This document shows, one piece after another, positions 24,186-33,623 of a DNA stretch of 64,000 nucleotides. A program made the position numbers and the translations under genes. The stretch's first letter is position 1. Each line of letters starts with the position of its first letter. Origin of the DNA: Flemingiibacterium sp964603455 (GTDB lineage Bacteria > Bacillota > Clostridia > Oscillospirales > CAG-272); NCBI GenBank assembly GCA_964603455.1, contig CAZRVL010000004.1, positions 1 through 64,000 of the forward strand, in the 5' to 3' direction. The notes beneath the pieces were generated by a model, which saw only the letters and a program-made list of their open reading frames with translations, was not told the origin of the DNA and did not search any database.

Positions 24186-25481
24186 TTATTTATTGATCGG
24201 ATGGATGACCTCGATGCCGCCGAGATACTTGCGAAGAACTTCCGGAACGACTACAGAGCCGTCTGCGAGCTGGTTCTGCTCGACCATCGCGGGGAATATT
24301 CTCGAAGTTGCGAGACCTGAACCATTCAATGTATGAACGAACTCAGTCTTTCCGGTGGATTCTCTCTTGAAGCGGATCTGACCGCGGCGAGCCTGATAGT
24401 CGCGTGCGTTCGATACCGAGGATACCTCCTTGTAGCCGTTCATCGAGGGAATGTTGATCTCGATGTCATAGGTGCGTGCCATCGAAGCCGAGCAGTCCCC
24501 TGCCGCAAGCTTGACAGTGCGGAAGTGGAAGCCGAGTCCCTTTACAAGATTTTCAGCCTTTGTTACGAGTTCTTCGAATGCTGCGTCCGAATCCTCAGGC
24601 TTGGTGTACTGGAACATCTCGACCTTGTTGAACTGATGTCCGCGAACCATACCGCGCTCGTCCGAGCGGTAAGAGCCCGCCTCGCGTCTGAAGCAGGGAG
24701 TGTAGGAGAAGAACTTCTTGGGAAGGTCTGCTTCGGAGAGTATCTCATCGCGGTAGATGCTTGCAAGTGCAGCCTCTGCGGTGGGAAGCATATAGTGAAC
24801 GCGGTCATCGGTCGGGTTCTCGATTTTGTAAACCTCATCGGCAAACTTCGGGAACTGTCCGGCGGTCAGTCCGCACTGGTATTCGAGCATATGCGGCGGA
24901 AGGATGAAGTCGTAACCGTCTGCGGTGTGGCAGTCGATAAAGTAATTGAGAAGTGCCCATTCAAGTCTTGCGCCCATGCCTTTGTAGATCCAGAAGCCAC
25001 TTCCTGCAAGCTTTGTTCCGCGGTCATAGTCGATGAGACCGAGATCGGTGCAGAGATCGACATGGTGCTTCGGAGTGAAGTCGAACTTGTGAGGCTCGCC
25101 GAAATAGCGAATCGGCTCGTTATTCTCCTTTTCACCCGGCTTGAGGTCGGGATCAGGAAGGTTCGGAAGACCGAGCATAAGGTTTGTATACTCTATTTCT
25201 ACTTCCTTTACCTTTGCATCGTTATCCTTTACCTTGTCAGAAAGCTCCTTCATCTGAGCAAATATCGGTGCAACATCTTCACCTGCTTTTTTGAGAGCCG
25301 GGATAGACTTCGATACCTTGTTCTGCTCTGCCTTAAGAGCTTCGTTTTCCGAGATCATTGCACGGCGTTTTGCATCGAGTTCAAGTATGCGAGCTATATC
25401 CTCTTTCGCATCCTTTCCCTTTCTTGCAAGTCTTTCGATAACGTCTTCAGTGTTTTCCTTGATGTATTTTATGTCCAGCAT
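24186..25481 (-). CDS. serS: Seryl-tRNA synthetase
   Basis: The 431-residue class II synthetase charges tRNA-Ser. It has the N-terminal coiled-coil tRNA arm (residues about 1-105) and class II motifs: motif 2 near FRREAGSYRSDERGMVRGHQF and motif 3 near NGSGLATSRIFPAMVEQ. An AAGGAG site precedes the ATG. Only 47 bases separate it from parB, so there is no room for a T-box leader and it is read from the parAB promoter or a promoter within parB. Confidence 0.96.
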   Translation of the reverse strand: MLDIKYIKENTEDVIERLARKGKDAKEDIARILELDAKRRAMISENEALKAEQNKVSKSIPALKKAGEDVAPIFAQMKELSDKVKDNDAKVKEVEIEYTNLMLGLPNLPDPDLKPGEKENNEPIRYFGEPHKFDFTPKHHVDLCTDLGLIDYDRGTKLAGSGFWIYKGMGARLEWALLNYFIDCHTADGYDFILPPHMLEYQCGLTAGQFPKFADEVYKIENPTDDRVHYMLPTAEAALASIYRDEILSEADLPKKFFSYTPCFRREAGSYRSDERGMVRGHQFNKVEMFQYTKPEDSDAAFEELVTKAENLVKGLGFHFRTVKLAAGDCSASMARTYDIEINIPSMNGYKEVSSVSNARDYQARRGQIRFKRESTGKTEFVHTLNGSGLATSRIFPAMVEQNQLADGSVVVPEVLRKYLGGIEVIHPINK

Positions 25482-25528
25482 TTTAAAAAATCTCCTTAAG
25501 ATGTTTGATTGCTAATAATATTTTGAAC

Positions 25529-26383
25529 TCACTTTGCAGTAAGCTTGTTTATAAGAGTTTCGAGCTGATCGGTCGTTTTGTAAGACACGGTGATCGAGCG
25601 TCTGCGCAGACCTCGGTTGATCTTTACCTTGCATCCAAGTGCGGATGCTACTTTTTCTTCGAGAGAACGATAGTAGCTCTCTTCGACTTCATTTTTCTTT
25701 GGCTGTGACGGTGCTTCGGTGTTCATGTCACGAACCAGATCCTCGGTCGCACGTACAGAAAGCTCTCCGAAGGTTACCTTGTCGGCAGCCTCGACCATTC
25801 TCGATTTGTCATTCAGTCCGAGCAATGCACGAGCGTGTCCTGCAGAAAGCAGCCCACCCTCGACCAGATCCTTTATGTCATCCGGCAATTCAAGCAGTCG
25901 AAGCGAATTTGCTACAGCTGCACGGCTTTTTCCGACTTCTTTTGCGATCTCTTCCTGAGTCATGGAATACTCTTCTACAAGAGCTTTTAGACCTGTCGCT
26001 TCTTCGAGCGGATTCAGATCCTCTCGCTGAATATTTTCGATTAGCGCATATTCGGCAGCCTTGCGGTCATCAGCATCCAGAATCACTACCGGAACTTCCG
26101 AAAGTCCTGCCTGTTTAGCCGCACGCCAACGGCGTTCACCGGCAATTATCTGATAATATCCGTTGCTATCGCTTTCCCGAACGACGATAGGCTGAATTAT
26201 ACCGTTTGCGGCAATAGAATCGGCTAATTGTGAAAGTGATTCCGGGTCGAAATATTTTCTCGGTTGAGAACGTCGTGGTTCGATCTCCGAGATTCTAAGA
26301 GTTGATACTTTATCGGTTTCGTCAGGAGAATTGTCAAGAAAGATCGAGTCCATTCCCCTTCCGAGACCCTTCTTTTTTCCCAT
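25529..26383 (-). CDS. parB: Chromosome partitioning protein ParB (Spo0J)
   Basis: The 284-residue CTPase/DNA-binding clamp has the start KKGLGRGMDSIF, the ParB N domain (EPRRSQPRKYFDPESL, ENIQREDLNPLEEA, and the CTP-binding GERRWRAAK), a helix-turn-helix (QEEIAKEVGKSRAAVANSLRLL) and a C-terminal dimer domain. It loads at parS and recruits condensin. The parS sites are 1.1 and 10 kb away. It follows parA by 112 bases; no strong ribosome site precedes the ATG. Confidence 0.95.
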   Translation of the reverse strand: MGKKKGLGRGMDSIFLDNSPDETDKVSTLRISEIEPRRSQPRKYFDPESLSQLADSIAANGIIQPIVVRESDSNGYYQIIAGERRWRAAKQAGLSEVPVVILDADDRKAAEYALIENIQREDLNPLEEATGLKALVEEYSMTQEEIAKEVGKSRAAVANSLRLLELPDDIKDLVEGGLLSAGHARALLGLNDKSRMVEAADKVTFGELSVRATEDLVRDMNTEAPSQPKKNEVEESYYRSLEEKVASALGCKVKINRGLRRRSITVSYKTTDQLETLINKLTAK

Positions 26384-26495
26384 AAATTATGACCATAACT
26401 TTCGAGCTTACGAAAGCTTCCTTTCTCTCCGTGTCGGAGCTTTTACTGAAAAGACTGTTCTAACAGCTTTAGTTCAAACTTTTATCCATGCTACC

Positions 26496-27257
26496 TTATG
26501 TGCGTTCCAATATCTCTTTTGCAACATCCATATAAGCGTGTGCTCCCTTTGAGCTTTTATCATAATAGATTATAGGTTCTCCGAAGCTTGGAGCTTCAGA
26601 GAGCTTTACATTTCTGACGATGGATGTTGAAAAAAGCTTGTCAGCATAGTATTTCTTTATCTCATCGAGAACTTGGATCGAAAGATTCAAGCGACCGTTG
26701 AACATTGTGATCAATATGCCTGTAATTTCCAAAGATTGGTTATACAACTTCTTGACCTGTTTTATTGTCATCATAAGCTGCGACAGACCTTCGAGTGAGT
26801 AAAATTCACACTGCATCGGAATTATAACTCCATTACTTGCAGCGAGTGCATTGATCGACAAAATACCGAGAGACGGTGGGCAATCGATGAATATGTAATC
26901 GAAATCATCCTCTATTGCTGTAATTGCATTTTTGAACAGCAATTCACGGTTATCGAGATCGATCAGTTCAAATTCTGCTCCCGCAAGTTCCATCTGTGAT
27001 GGCATAAGCCAAAGATTTTTGAATCCTGTTTCAACGATAGCTTCGGATGCCTTTGAGTTGCCGATTATGACATCATATGATGAAGTTTTTACGGAACGTT
27101 TTTGCACACCGACACCACTGGTCGAATTTCCCTGTGGATCGAGATCTAGCAGTAGTACACGCTTATCGAGCGCACCTATTGCAGCAGCGATATTTACGGC
27201 AGAGGTAGTTTTTCCGACTCCGCCCTTTTGATTTGCGAGAGAAATAGTAAATGCCAT
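26496..27257 (-). CDS. parA: Chromosome partitioning ATPase ParA (Soj)
   Basis: The 253-residue deviant-Walker ATPase has ANQKGGVGKTTSAVNIAAA at the start, DLDPQGNSTSG, and the Walker B region IFIDCPPSLG. It binds DNA non-specifically and works with ParB in origin segregation; in B. subtilis it also regulates DnaA. The start is ATG 27257 with GGAGG 7 bases upstream. A parS palindrome lies 240 bases upstream of the start in the spacer to the noc-like gene. Confidence 0.96.
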   Translation of the reverse strand: MAFTISLANQKGGVGKTTSAVNIAAAIGALDKRVLLLDLDPQGNSTSGVGVQKRSVKTSSYDVIIGNSKASEAIVETGFKNLWLMPSQMELAGAEFELIDLDNRELLFKNAITAIEDDFDYIFIDCPPSLGILSINALAASNGVIIPMQCEFYSLEGLSQLMMTIKQVKKLYNQSLEITGILITMFNGRLNLSIQVLDEIKKYYADKLFSTSIVRNVKLSEAPSFGEPIIYYDKSSKGAHAYMDVAKEILERT

Positions 27258-27496
27258 TTGCAAGCCTCCATTGTATTGAGGGAGACAAGGCGAGCCGCTA
27301 TCTTCCCCGTATATACTATTATAGCAAGAAATTCGGCAAATGTCAATACATAAATTGAAAAGAACGAGAATAACTCACAAAATATTTACAATCCGACGCA
27401 ATTCAACACGGTTTTTCAAGTTTCGATTAGAATATATAACTTTATTCGGCTACGGATAAATGATATTGGCGAAAGAAAGATCATAAAGCGGAAAAA

Positions 27497-27512
27497 TGTT
27501 TCACGTGAAACA
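27497..27512. promoter_or_regulatory. parS site 1
   Basis: TGTTTCACGTGAAACA is a perfect 16-bp palindrome and the canonical parS sequence bound by ParB. It lies in the spacer between the noc-like gene and parA, about 13 kb from oriC, and could also mediate ParB control of the par genes. An exact DnaA-box 9-mer (TTATCCACA) lies nearby at 27655-27663, within the noc-like gene. Confidence 0.93.
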
Positions 27513-27545
27513 TTACAAGAAAGCATATATTCTACATTTTTAAAA

Positions 27546-28517
27546 TTATGTTGGCGAACGTTTCTTTATTCTTATCGTCAGCACCGTTTCATCCTCACCT
27601 TCATCGCGTTCACTTGCTATATCAATGCCTGCCTGTCGCACAATATCTACGGCTTTATCCACAGAGTTGTAGAAAATTCGAATATCCTTCAATATTATTC
27701 TTCTCGGAGCTTTGGCATTCTTTTCGTCTTCCTTTTCCGATATGAAGCGGTCGATATAGTTTTCGGTAGTTGCTACATTCAGACCACGTTTGGCGATGTA
27801 ATCTATTATTCTGAGTCTTTGTTCGACCGAATCGACTTTGAGCAATGCCCTTGCATGCCTTTCGGTCAGATTGTAAGCGAGTATTTTTTCGCGTTCCGGT
27901 GCTGTGAGCCTTAGTATTCTAAGCTTGTTTGCTACGAATGACTGACTTACAGACAATTGCTTTGCGGCTTCCTCTTGAGTAAGATGGTAAATATCAATGA
28001 GTGCGGCTATTGATGATGCCTGTTCGAAAATGTTCAGATTTTCACGCTGAATATTTTCTATTATCGCAAGTTCGGCTGATTTTTTACTGTCAACATCAAC
28101 CAATATACACGGAACTGTGGAAAGACGAAGTAATTTTGCTGCTCGAAGTCTTCGCTCACCTGCAACGATCTCATAGAGTCCGTCATCAAGTCTTCTTGCC
28201 GTGAGCGGCTGCAATATTCCGCATAAACGAATACTGTCTGCAAGGCGAATGATTGAATCATCCTCGAATTGTTTGCGCGGTTGTGACGGATTCGGAATTA
28301 TGCTTTCGGTCGGTATCTCATGTATTCTACCGTATTCATCCCGTCGAGCAGCATCTGCACGCTCCTGCTCTGCACGTTCGAGCTCACTCCTTGCGAGTTC
28401 TTTTTCAGCCTTTAACGACAGTTCGCGTTCATCAAGTTCGCGGCTTCTTCTGTCAAGCCGTGTGCGTTCGGCTTCAAGTTCTCGTTCACGTCTGGTGTTT
28501 TTGAAAAGTGTTGTCAT
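27546..28517 (-). CDS. ParB/Noc-like DNA-binding protein with coiled-coil start
   Basis: The 323-residue protein has a 55-residue N-terminal extension of R/E-rich helix (RERELEAERTRLDRR), then a ParB N domain (PNPSQPRKQFEDDS, GERRLRAAKLL, ENIQRENLNIFEQA), a helix-turn-helix (QEEAAKQLSVSQSFVANKLRIL) and a C-terminal domain. Position after rsmG and before parA is that of noc in B. subtilis, the nucleoid occlusion factor. Noc has a short amphipathic membrane-binding start, whereas here the start is a long charged helix, so Noc activity is uncertain. ATG 28517 follows AAAGGAG; an upstream in-frame start lacks a site. Confidence 0.85.
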   Translation of the reverse strand: MTTLFKNTRRERELEAERTRLDRRSRELDERELSLKAEKELARSELERAEQERADAARRDEYGRIHEIPTESIIPNPSQPRKQFEDDSIIRLADSIRLCGILQPLTARRLDDGLYEIVAGERRLRAAKLLRLSTVPCILVDVDSKKSAELAIIENIQRENLNIFEQASSIAALIDIYHLTQEEAAKQLSVSQSFVANKLRILRLTAPEREKILAYNLTERHARALLKVDSVEQRLRIIDYIAKRGLNVATTENYIDRFISEKEDEKNAKAPRRIILKDIRIFYNSVDKAVDIVRQAGIDIASERDEGEDETVLTIRIKKRSPT

Positions 28518-28722
28518 TGTTATCTCCTTTTGTACCGACAAATATTATGCACAGGTCTGTGTATAACCTTTGTGCCGAGTCGGTTCTGCTACAATATGAT
28601 ACCACATTTTCAATGCAAAGTGTGTTGAAATATCGGCATAGAAAAATAGTGCCGCACGTCGATAAATTGCCGGAAATAATGCAATTTTAGTCAAACCGGA
28701 ATATTCAGCCGTGTTAAGTAGC

Positions 28723-28749
28723 AAAAAAAGCCGTTCAAAGCGGCTTTTT
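28723..28749 (-). terminator. Terminator overlapping the rsmG stop codon
   Basis: On the minus strand AAAAAGCCG and CGGCTTTTT form a 9-bp stem with a 7-base loop, running into more T. The rsmG stop TGA lies in the loop, so the last sense codons of rsmG form the left arm of its own terminator. The stem is largely symmetrical and could also work on the plus strand. Confidence 0.75.
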
Positions 28750-29454
28750 AAGGATTTGTGCCCAATTTCGCGGATAATTTTCGGGCGTTGGGGAATATTT
28801 TTTTATCGTAACTATTGATCTTGGATTAGGCTCGCCGTTTGGAATAGAAATACTATAGTTGTCATGCGAATCGAGTTTTCCTCCGAGCTTTTTGATCGCG
28901 CTTGACGCTTGAGCGGTCTCTTCATCGGAATGTCCCTTCATTGCTGCGAACAGACCGCCAACTTTAACGAACGGTAGACATAATTCGCACAACGGAGACA
29001 ACTTTGCAACTGCCCTTGCACAGGCAATATCAAAGTGTTCTCGGTATTCGCTTTTTGCTGCTGCCTCCTCGGCACGCGAGGTTATTGCGGAAATATTAGA
29101 AAGTCCGAGTATTTCCGCTGTTTCGGATATGTAATTTATCCTTTTAGCAGTTGAATCAAGAGCGGTTATTTTAATATCCGGGCGAGCTATGGCGAGCGGA
29201 AGTGACGGAAATCCTGCACCGCAGCCGACATCGATCATAGTTGCTCCGGCAGGAATATATTCGGCTGCCATAAGTGAATCTGTATAATGCTTTAATATTA
29301 TCCCGTCTTCATCGGTTATGGCGGTTAGGTTCATTTTAGCGTTGACTTCAAGCATTCTTGCAGTCAAATTCTCAAACTTTTCTGCAAGCTCATCGGTTGC
29401 AAATCGTTCCAGTCCGTTTGCCGTCAATATTTCTTTATATTTTGTCTTGAACAT
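28735..29454 (-). CDS. rsmG: 16S rRNA (guanine(527)-N7)-methyltransferase RsmG
   Basis: The 239-residue SAM-dependent methyltransferase modifies G527 of 16S rRNA. The SAM site MIDVGCGAGFPSLPLAI and the downstream KRINYISETAEILGL and CARAVAKLSPLCEL blocks are intact. It begins 13 bases after mnmG, the conserved mnmG-rsmG pair. Expression appears to end at the terminator that overlaps its stop. Confidence 0.95.
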   Translation of the reverse strand: MFKTKYKEILTANGLERFATDELAEKFENLTARMLEVNAKMNLTAITDEDGIILKHYTDSLMAAEYIPAGATMIDVGCGAGFPSLPLAIARPDIKITALDSTAKRINYISETAEILGLSNISAITSRAEEAAAKSEYREHFDIACARAVAKLSPLCELCLPFVKVGGLFAAMKGHSDEETAQASSAIKKLGGKLDSHDNYSISIPNGEPNPRSIVTIKKYSPTPENYPRNWAQILKKPL

Positions 29455-29467
29455 AGTTATAATTCCT

Positions 29468-31354
29468 TTAACCGAACAGGATCAAAAGCACCGAAATATC
29501 AGCAGGAGAAACTCCGCTTATGCGAGATGCCTGACCGATACTCTCGGGCTGAAGCTTATTCAATTTTTGAGCAGCTTCGATTCGAATGCCGTGAAGCTTT
29601 GAATAATCGCACGGAACGGGAAGCCGCTTTGCTTCCAGCTTTTCGGTTCTTGCAACTTCAGCCAGCTGTCGTTTTATATATCCTGCATATTTTATCTTTA
29701 TTTCGACCTGTTCCTTTACTCTGTGCGAAAGCTGCGGACGAGCGTGATCGACTGGGCTTAATTTTTCATATGAGAGTTCCGGTCTTCGTATAAGCTCTGC
29801 GAGCTTTACTCCGGTGGAGATCGGAGTTGACATATTTTCTTCGAGTATCTTCAAAAGCTCTTCGCTCGGAGATATTGTAAGAGCTTCTATTCGTGCGATT
29901 TCAGCTTGTACCTCAGCCTGTTCTTTTTCAAATCTTTCCCAGCGGTCATCGTTTATAAGTCCGATCCTTCTTCCGATAGGTGTAAGACGCTCGGCAGCAT
30001 TGTCCTGTCTCAGCAAAAGCCGATATTCCGAGCGAGATGTCATTATGCGGTAGGGTTCATTAGTTCCCTTTGTCACAAGGTCATCGATAAGCGTGCCGAT
30101 ATAGGAGGATTGACGAGTGAGTATTACCTGCTCTTGTTTTTTGATCTCAAGTGAAGCATTTATACCGGCTATAAGCCCCTGTGCGGCGGCTTCTTCGTAA
30201 CCCGAGGTGCCGTTGAACTGCCCTGCTCCGTAAAGCCCTTTGATTGTCTTAAATTCGAGTGTGGGGCGAAGCTGAGTCGGGTCAATGCAGTCATATTCTA
30301 TCGCATATGCTGTGCGCATTACCTGTGCATTTTCAAAGCCAGGTAGGCTGTGAAGCATTTGCATTTGAACTTCTTCGGGCAAACTTGACGAGAATCCCTG
30401 TATATACATCTCTTCGGTGTCTTCCCCCATAGGTTCTACGAACAGCTGATGACGCTCTTTATCCGCAAAGCGAACTACTTTATCTTCGATTGAAGGACAA
30501 TATCTTGGACCGATGCCTTCGATCATTCCCGAGTAGAGCGGTGAACGTGACATATTTGCTCTAATTATGTCATGTGTCTCCTTCGTGGTATAAACTATGT
30601 GGCATGGAGTCTGAACACGGCGATTCAGCTTTTCTCTGTCGGAATCGACCGAAAACGGATCTACATATTCATCTCCCGGCTGTAATTCGAGCTTTGAATA
30701 ATCTATAGAATCGCGATGAACTCTCGCAGGTGTACCTGTCTTGAAGCGCATCAGCTTTAAGCCTTCGTTGACGAGCGAAGCCGAAAGCTCGGTAGCCGGC
30801 AGCATTCCGTCAGGTCCTGATGAATAGGCTACTTCACCGACAATGACACGACCGTTGAGATAAGTTCCGGAACAGATCACGGCAGCCTTGCATTTCCAGC
30901 GTGCCCCAAGCTTTGTAACGATGTGATCGATCCTTTTCACTCTGTTTTCCACAATCGTGTGGATACTTGTGACCTCAGCCTGGATAAGCTTTAGCCCTTT
31001 TGTCTGTTCGATTGTTTTTTTCATCAATGTACGGTATTTTTGGCGGTCAGCTTGAATGCGCTTTGAATGAACAGCTGCACCCTTTCCGAGGTTTAAAATT
31101 CGGCTTTGGAGCATTACCTTGTCTGCAGCTCGACCCATTTCACCGCCTAAAGCATCTATTTCATAAACCAGATGCCCTTTTCCTGTTCCTCCGATAGAGG
31201 GATTACAGGGCATATTTCCGACAGCATCAAGATTTATAGTGAACAGAGCAGTTGACATTCCGAGTCTTGCGGCAGCGAGCGCAGCTTCTATTCCGGCGTG
31301 TCCTGCTCCTATGACGGCGACATCAACTTCGCCTGCGTCATATTCTGTGATCAT
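29468..31354 (-). CDS. mnmG: tRNA uridine-5-carboxymethylaminomethyl(34) enzyme MnmG
   Basis: The 628-residue FAD enzyme partners MnmE in wobble-uridine modification. Visible are the FAD dinucleotide fold VIGAGHAGIEAALAAARLG, the motif PCNPSIGGTGKGHLV, the CSGTYLNGRV region with a catalytic cysteine, GLYGAGQFNGTSGYEEAAAQG and a C-terminal helical domain. AAAGGTATGG precedes the ATG. It is separated from mnmE and on the opposite strand, unlike the usual Firmicute order. Confidence 0.96.
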   Translation of the reverse strand: MITEYDAGEVDVAVIGAGHAGIEAALAAARLGMSTALFTINLDAVGNMPCNPSIGGTGKGHLVYEIDALGGEMGRAADKVMLQSRILNLGKGAAVHSKRIQADRQKYRTLMKKTIEQTKGLKLIQAEVTSIHTIVENRVKRIDHIVTKLGARWKCKAAVICSGTYLNGRVIVGEVAYSSGPDGMLPATELSASLVNEGLKLMRFKTGTPARVHRDSIDYSKLELQPGDEYVDPFSVDSDREKLNRRVQTPCHIVYTTKETHDIIRANMSRSPLYSGMIEGIGPRYCPSIEDKVVRFADKERHQLFVEPMGEDTEEMYIQGFSSSLPEEVQMQMLHSLPGFENAQVMRTAYAIEYDCIDPTQLRPTLEFKTIKGLYGAGQFNGTSGYEEAAAQGLIAGINASLEIKKQEQVILTRQSSYIGTLIDDLVTKGTNEPYRIMTSRSEYRLLLRQDNAAERLTPIGRRIGLINDDRWERFEKEQAEVQAEIARIEALTISPSEELLKILEENMSTPISTGVKLAELIRRPELSYEKLSPVDHARPQLSHRVKEQVEIKIKYAGYIKRQLAEVARTEKLEAKRLPVPCDYSKLHGIRIEAAQKLNKLQPESIGQASRISGVSPADISVLLILFG

Positions 31355-31442
31355 TTTAGACCATACCTTTCGTACAAATTACAGTCTTGAGGCTTCGTTT
31401 GCATAGGCATATGAAAAGATCAAAACTGTCAGAATGAGAGCC

Positions 31443-31518
31443 TGTCTTAATTTTTAAAGACAGCGAAATCATATTGTTTTCAGAAGGCGAAGTCTGCATT
31501 TATGCCGCAAGCTTCGCC
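31443..31518. other. Two stem-loops between the WG-repeat gene and mnmG
   Basis: GGCGAAG (31488-31494) pairs with CTTCGCC (31512-31518), and CTGTCTT (31443-31449) pairs with AAGACAG (about 31457-31463). Neither has a T-run on the minus strand, on which the flanking genes are read; TTTTT follows on the plus strand. They may stabilise or end the WG-repeat transcript, but this is not clear. Confidence 0.35.
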
Positions 31519-31547
31519 AGTTTTTGTAAATTATTTTTATATAAGCG

Positions 31548-33110
31548 TCAATATACCTTGTTGATCATATGCCAACCATTTGCCGTATCCCACGCAGCTA
31601 TAATTCCGCCTGAGCAGGTCTGCATATAGTCAAATATCATCGGAATGACGAAATTTCCCTCAGTGTCTATCATTCCGTATTTACCATCGATTCCTACGAT
31701 TCCGAGACCTTCATTGAAGCCTTCCGCATGATCATATATCGGTTGTGCGATCCATTTTCCATTATAGTCCATAAAACCGTACAATCCGTCTTTTTCAAGC
31801 AAGAACACACCGTCAGAATATGCCTTCACGGTGTAGCCGCCAGGAATATCATACAGTGTTCCATCGATCTTCATAACGAGGTCTTCATCGGTGCAGCAGA
31901 GTATATAATGTCCGTGGTAGTCATATGCCAATGAATCAAATGTGTGGTAATAATCGTATTCCTGCCGTCTTAAACGAACAAGCCCATGATCAAAATATAT
32001 AAATCCGAGCGATTCTACACCTCGGCTGTCCGGAAGGCGGTAGACCGAAGATACTCGTCTGCCGGATAAATTATAATACGGTCCGTGATTCCAATTCGAC
32101 GATGATCCGGTTATCTTGTTCGTAAAGCGTGTATCCACATAAGAGAGTATGTCTACCCCCAATACATCATCGGTTTTGGTCGTTGCGGCAAGTCCTTCAC
32201 TGAAATTGAATGCGTTCGTATATTTGTAACCCGAAACAATACCTGCTTTATCCCGCGAATATCCGAACGAACCGTCTCGATATGCACTAATATAATTTGA
32301 ATCGCTTTTTCCGTAATAGCTCGGATAGTTGAAATACAATCCCCTGTTCTCTGCGGCATCGTTATACGTGCTTTGAACAAGTTCACCGTTTTCATCTATG
32401 AGAAAATATTTTGTTGTGGCTTTTCCGTATTTTGTAGTCGGCTGAACGGTCACTTTAAACTGCGGAATGTCATTTGAGTCACGTGTGTAAGCGGGTTCAT
32501 AATAGTCGGTATCGAAATCTCCGTATAAGATATTGCCTTTATTATCAAGGAGTGCGGTTGTGCTTCCGTTGTCAACGATTATATAATCCATATATACCTC
32601 AACAGTTGGCCTGTCGGTATATACCTCGGAGCTTTCTGTCGTATATCCGCCATACTGCTCGTTAGGAATACGGGTATATTTTGTGATCTTTTTCTTACTC
32701 AGCGAAAATTCATTTTTTATACTGGCTGACGGTGTTTGGAGTGTCAGCTTCATATTCTTGGCATACTGCGCATCTGTCACGTTCAGTCCGTTTGAGATCG
32801 CGGTATCTGTTGAGGTTAGACTGTTTAAAAAATCTGTTACAGCATCATTTTGAACCGGTGTATCCGATTCTTTTATGCTCGTTTCGATCGGTGTTGGTTC
32901 TGTAGATGAGGAGGTTTGAGGTTCTGAGGTCGGTTGGCTATCCGATTCAATAGATGTTTCATTTTCAACTTCCGAAGTATTTTCAGAATCGGGGCGATCT
33001 ATAAAAGTAAAATCGTATACTCCGCGTTGATATGCAATTGCTGCGACTAACAGAAATGTCATCAGCCCTATGGGAATTATTCTGACTGCGATCTTTTTGA
33101 AAATCTTCAT
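31548..33110 (-). CDS. Membrane-anchored WG-repeat protein
   Basis: The 520-residue protein has one N-terminal membrane segment (residues about 8-27), a 60-residue disordered S/T/E/P-rich linker and a large extracellular part with degenerate WG beta-repeats, clearest near the C-terminus (GLYGFMDYNGKWIAQPIYD, GKYGMIDTEGNFVIPMIFD). WG-repeat proteins are common at the Clostridial surface and are thought to bind ligands or proteins; no function is established. AAGGA precedes the ATG. It lies between rlmH and mnmG on the minus strand. Confidence 0.8.
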   Translation of the reverse strand: MKIFKKIAVRIIPIGLMTFLLVAAIAYQRGVYDFTFIDRPDSENTSEVENETSIESDSQPTSEPQTSSSTEPTPIETSIKESDTPVQNDAVTDFLNSLTSTDTAISNGLNVTDAQYAKNMKLTLQTPSASIKNEFSLSKKKITKYTRIPNEQYGGYTTESSEVYTDRPTVEVYMDYIIVDNGSTTALLDNKGNILYGDFDTDYYEPAYTRDSNDIPQFKVTVQPTTKYGKATTKYFLIDENGELVQSTYNDAAENRGLYFNYPSYYGKSDSNYISAYRDGSFGYSRDKAGIVSGYKYTNAFNFSEGLAATTKTDDVLGVDILSYVDTRFTNKITGSSSNWNHGPYYNLSGRRVSSVYRLPDSRGVESLGFIYFDHGLVRLRRQEYDYYHTFDSLAYDYHGHYILCCTDEDLVMKIDGTLYDIPGGYTVKAYSDGVFLLEKDGLYGFMDYNGKWIAQPIYDHAEGFNEGLGIVGIDGKYGMIDTEGNFVIPMIFDYMQTCSGGIIAAWDTANGWHMINKVY

Positions 33111-33140
33111 GATACTTCCTTAAAGGTTTATTTTACGGGA

Positions 33141-33623
33141 TCATTTATGGTATTTTCCGCCGGATGCTATGTTGAATGCGCGGTATAGCTGCTCAAGCAG
33201 TATTACACGCATAAGCTGATGCGGAAATGTCATTTCAGAAATTGAGAGCCGCAGCCTTGCGGCTTTTTTTACTTCGTCCGAAAGTCCGTCAGAACCTCCG
33301 ATTATAAGACATATCTCAGAGTACCCCTCAACTCCGAGAGAGGTCAATTTTTCGGCAAAGGCTTCACTCTGCATTTGCTTTCCTTCAACACAGAGTGCTA
33401 TCGTATAAGCACGAGGTGGAATTGCTGCAAGTATTCGGTCTCCTTCATGCTTTACAGCATTTTGTATATCTGCGGCACTTGCCTTTTCAGGGAGCTTTTC
33501 GTCTTTTATGCAGATGTTATTCAGCATACAATATGCCGACAGGCGTTTTTCGTATTCGCCGACAGCATCTGTAAGGTATTTTTCCTTTATTGTTCCCACA
33601 TAAATAATATTTATTTTCAGCAT
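33141..33623 (-). CDS. rlmH: 23S rRNA (pseudouridine(1915)-N3)-methyltransferase RlmH
   Basis: The 160-residue SPOUT methyltransferase acts on pseudouridine 1915 of 23S rRNA in the assembled ribosome. It has the family start KINIIYVGTIKEKYL, LIIGGSDGLSDEV and the C-terminal knot HQLMRVILLEQLYRAFNI ending GGKYHK. Its ATG lies inside the last codons of the upstream MBL-hydrolase gene (7-base overlap), with GAGG in that gene as the ribosome site. Confidence 0.96.
   Translation of the reverse strand: MLKINIIYVGTIKEKYLTDAVGEYEKRLSAYCMLNNICIKDEKLPEKASAADIQNAVKHEGDRILAAIPPRAYTIALCVEGKQMQSEAFAEKLTSLGVEGYSEICLIIGGSDGLSDEVKKAARLRLSISEMTFPHQLMRVILLEQLYRAFNIASGGKYHK

Noticed and set aside
25482..25528. 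T-box leader ahead of serS
   Set aside because: Only 47 bases separate serS from parB and no specifier, antiterminator or T-box sequence (TGGNACCGCG) is present.
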